Shown here: piece after piece, positions 5,086 through 5,391 of the stretch
Position numbering within the stretch: position 1 is the first letter of the stretch
How the letters are laid out: each line of letters opens with the position of its first letter
NCBI GenBank assembly: GCA_030607895.1
Contig: JAUWJC010000318.1
Location: 1 to 5,391 of the forward strand
Length of the DNA: 5,391 nt
Origin: Pirellulales bacterium
GTDB taxonomy: Bacteria; Planctomycetota; Planctomycetia; Pirellulales; Thermoguttaceae
Reading direction: 5' to 3'
Position numbers and translations under genes: made by a program
The notes under the pieces: generated by a model
What the model saw: only the letters and a program-made list of their open reading frames with translations
Told to the model about the DNA's origin: nothing
The model's database searches: none

Positions 5086-5391
5086 GTTCCAAATGGAAAC
5101 AATGAAATTAACAAGTCGCAACAGGCATGCGACACGGTCGACTCCTTTTCACCGTCGAGCATGCTACTCAACGGCCCGTGTCTTGCGCGACTCACAAACT
5201 GGTCTAAGCGAAACTTCACCTCGTTGCAGAACCACGGATTACTTAGTGTGGCTTGCGGCCACAACATTAGACTCTTACCGATCATATCTTGCGCAGAATG
5301 GCAAGAACTTTTTCGGTCAAGTCGATTTACCTCGTAAATTCAAGGGTAGAACGGACGTTTGGAATCGCGCGAACTTTTCAGGCTATAACAA
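5086..5391. other. Non-coding region upstream of the SHD1-protein gene
   Basis: I see no convincing gene in this stretch. It is visibly more AT-rich than the rest and presumably carries the promoter of the minus-strand gene. The only hints are a TATGAT (minus strand, 5281-5286) with a poor TTCTTG 15 bases before it, which would give a leader of about 210 bases, and a small hairpin TGTGGC/GCCACA with a 5-base loop at 5247-5263. Neither is strong. A 75-codon minus-strand frame (5285-5058) has no ribosome binding site, runs into the SHD1 gene and looks like chance. Confidence 0.4.

Noticed and set aside
5058..5285. Small minus-strand gene of 75 codons
   Set aside because: It has no ribosome binding site, no recognisable motif, and overlaps the well-supported start of the SHD1-protein gene in another frame.

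Overview
The window looks like a piece of a GC-rich planctomycete chromosome, probably of the Pirellulales type. Four things point that way: a secreted protein ending in an SHD1 domain, an ABC-2 exporter operon headed by a conserved but unnamed protein, mostly weak Shine-Dalgarno sequences, and small heptamer and palindromic repeats of the kind that litter such genomes. This placement is inferred from protein style and repeats; no marker gene is present.

Layout. From the left edge to 3079 a three-gene plus-strand operon runs with overlapping genes: the 3' part of an unrecognised protein (to 580), an ABC-2 type ATPase (573-1307) and a large polytopic permease (1304-3079). The last two should form a membrane exporter or efflux complex of unknown substrate. 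Every junction of this operon carries a period-7 repeat: opposed heptads at 415-547, a second type at 1312-1346 inside the permease N-terminus, and a short relic at 3083-3110.

The operon converges on a minus-strand isochorismatase-family hydrolase (3193-3768). Between them lies a 64-bp double-palindrome element (3133-3196) that supplies the hydrolase stop codon and, followed by a T-rich run, probably terminates the operon. Upstream of the hydrolase is a 79-bp repeat with perfect 25-bp inverted arms and a loop tiled by three small hairpins (3828-3906).

The right part holds a minus-strand gene (4018-5070) for a secreted protein: signal peptide, Cys/Arg-rich head, long Pro/Ala/Glu/Lys repeat linker and C-terminal SHD1 domain. 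It has a strong ribosome binding site and about 320 bases of non-coding sequence upstream. Apart from the exporter pair, nothing in the sequence ties the genes together functionally. I see no phage, CRISPR, toxin-antitoxin or transposase gene; the most unusual content is the variety of small repeats packed into gene boundaries.
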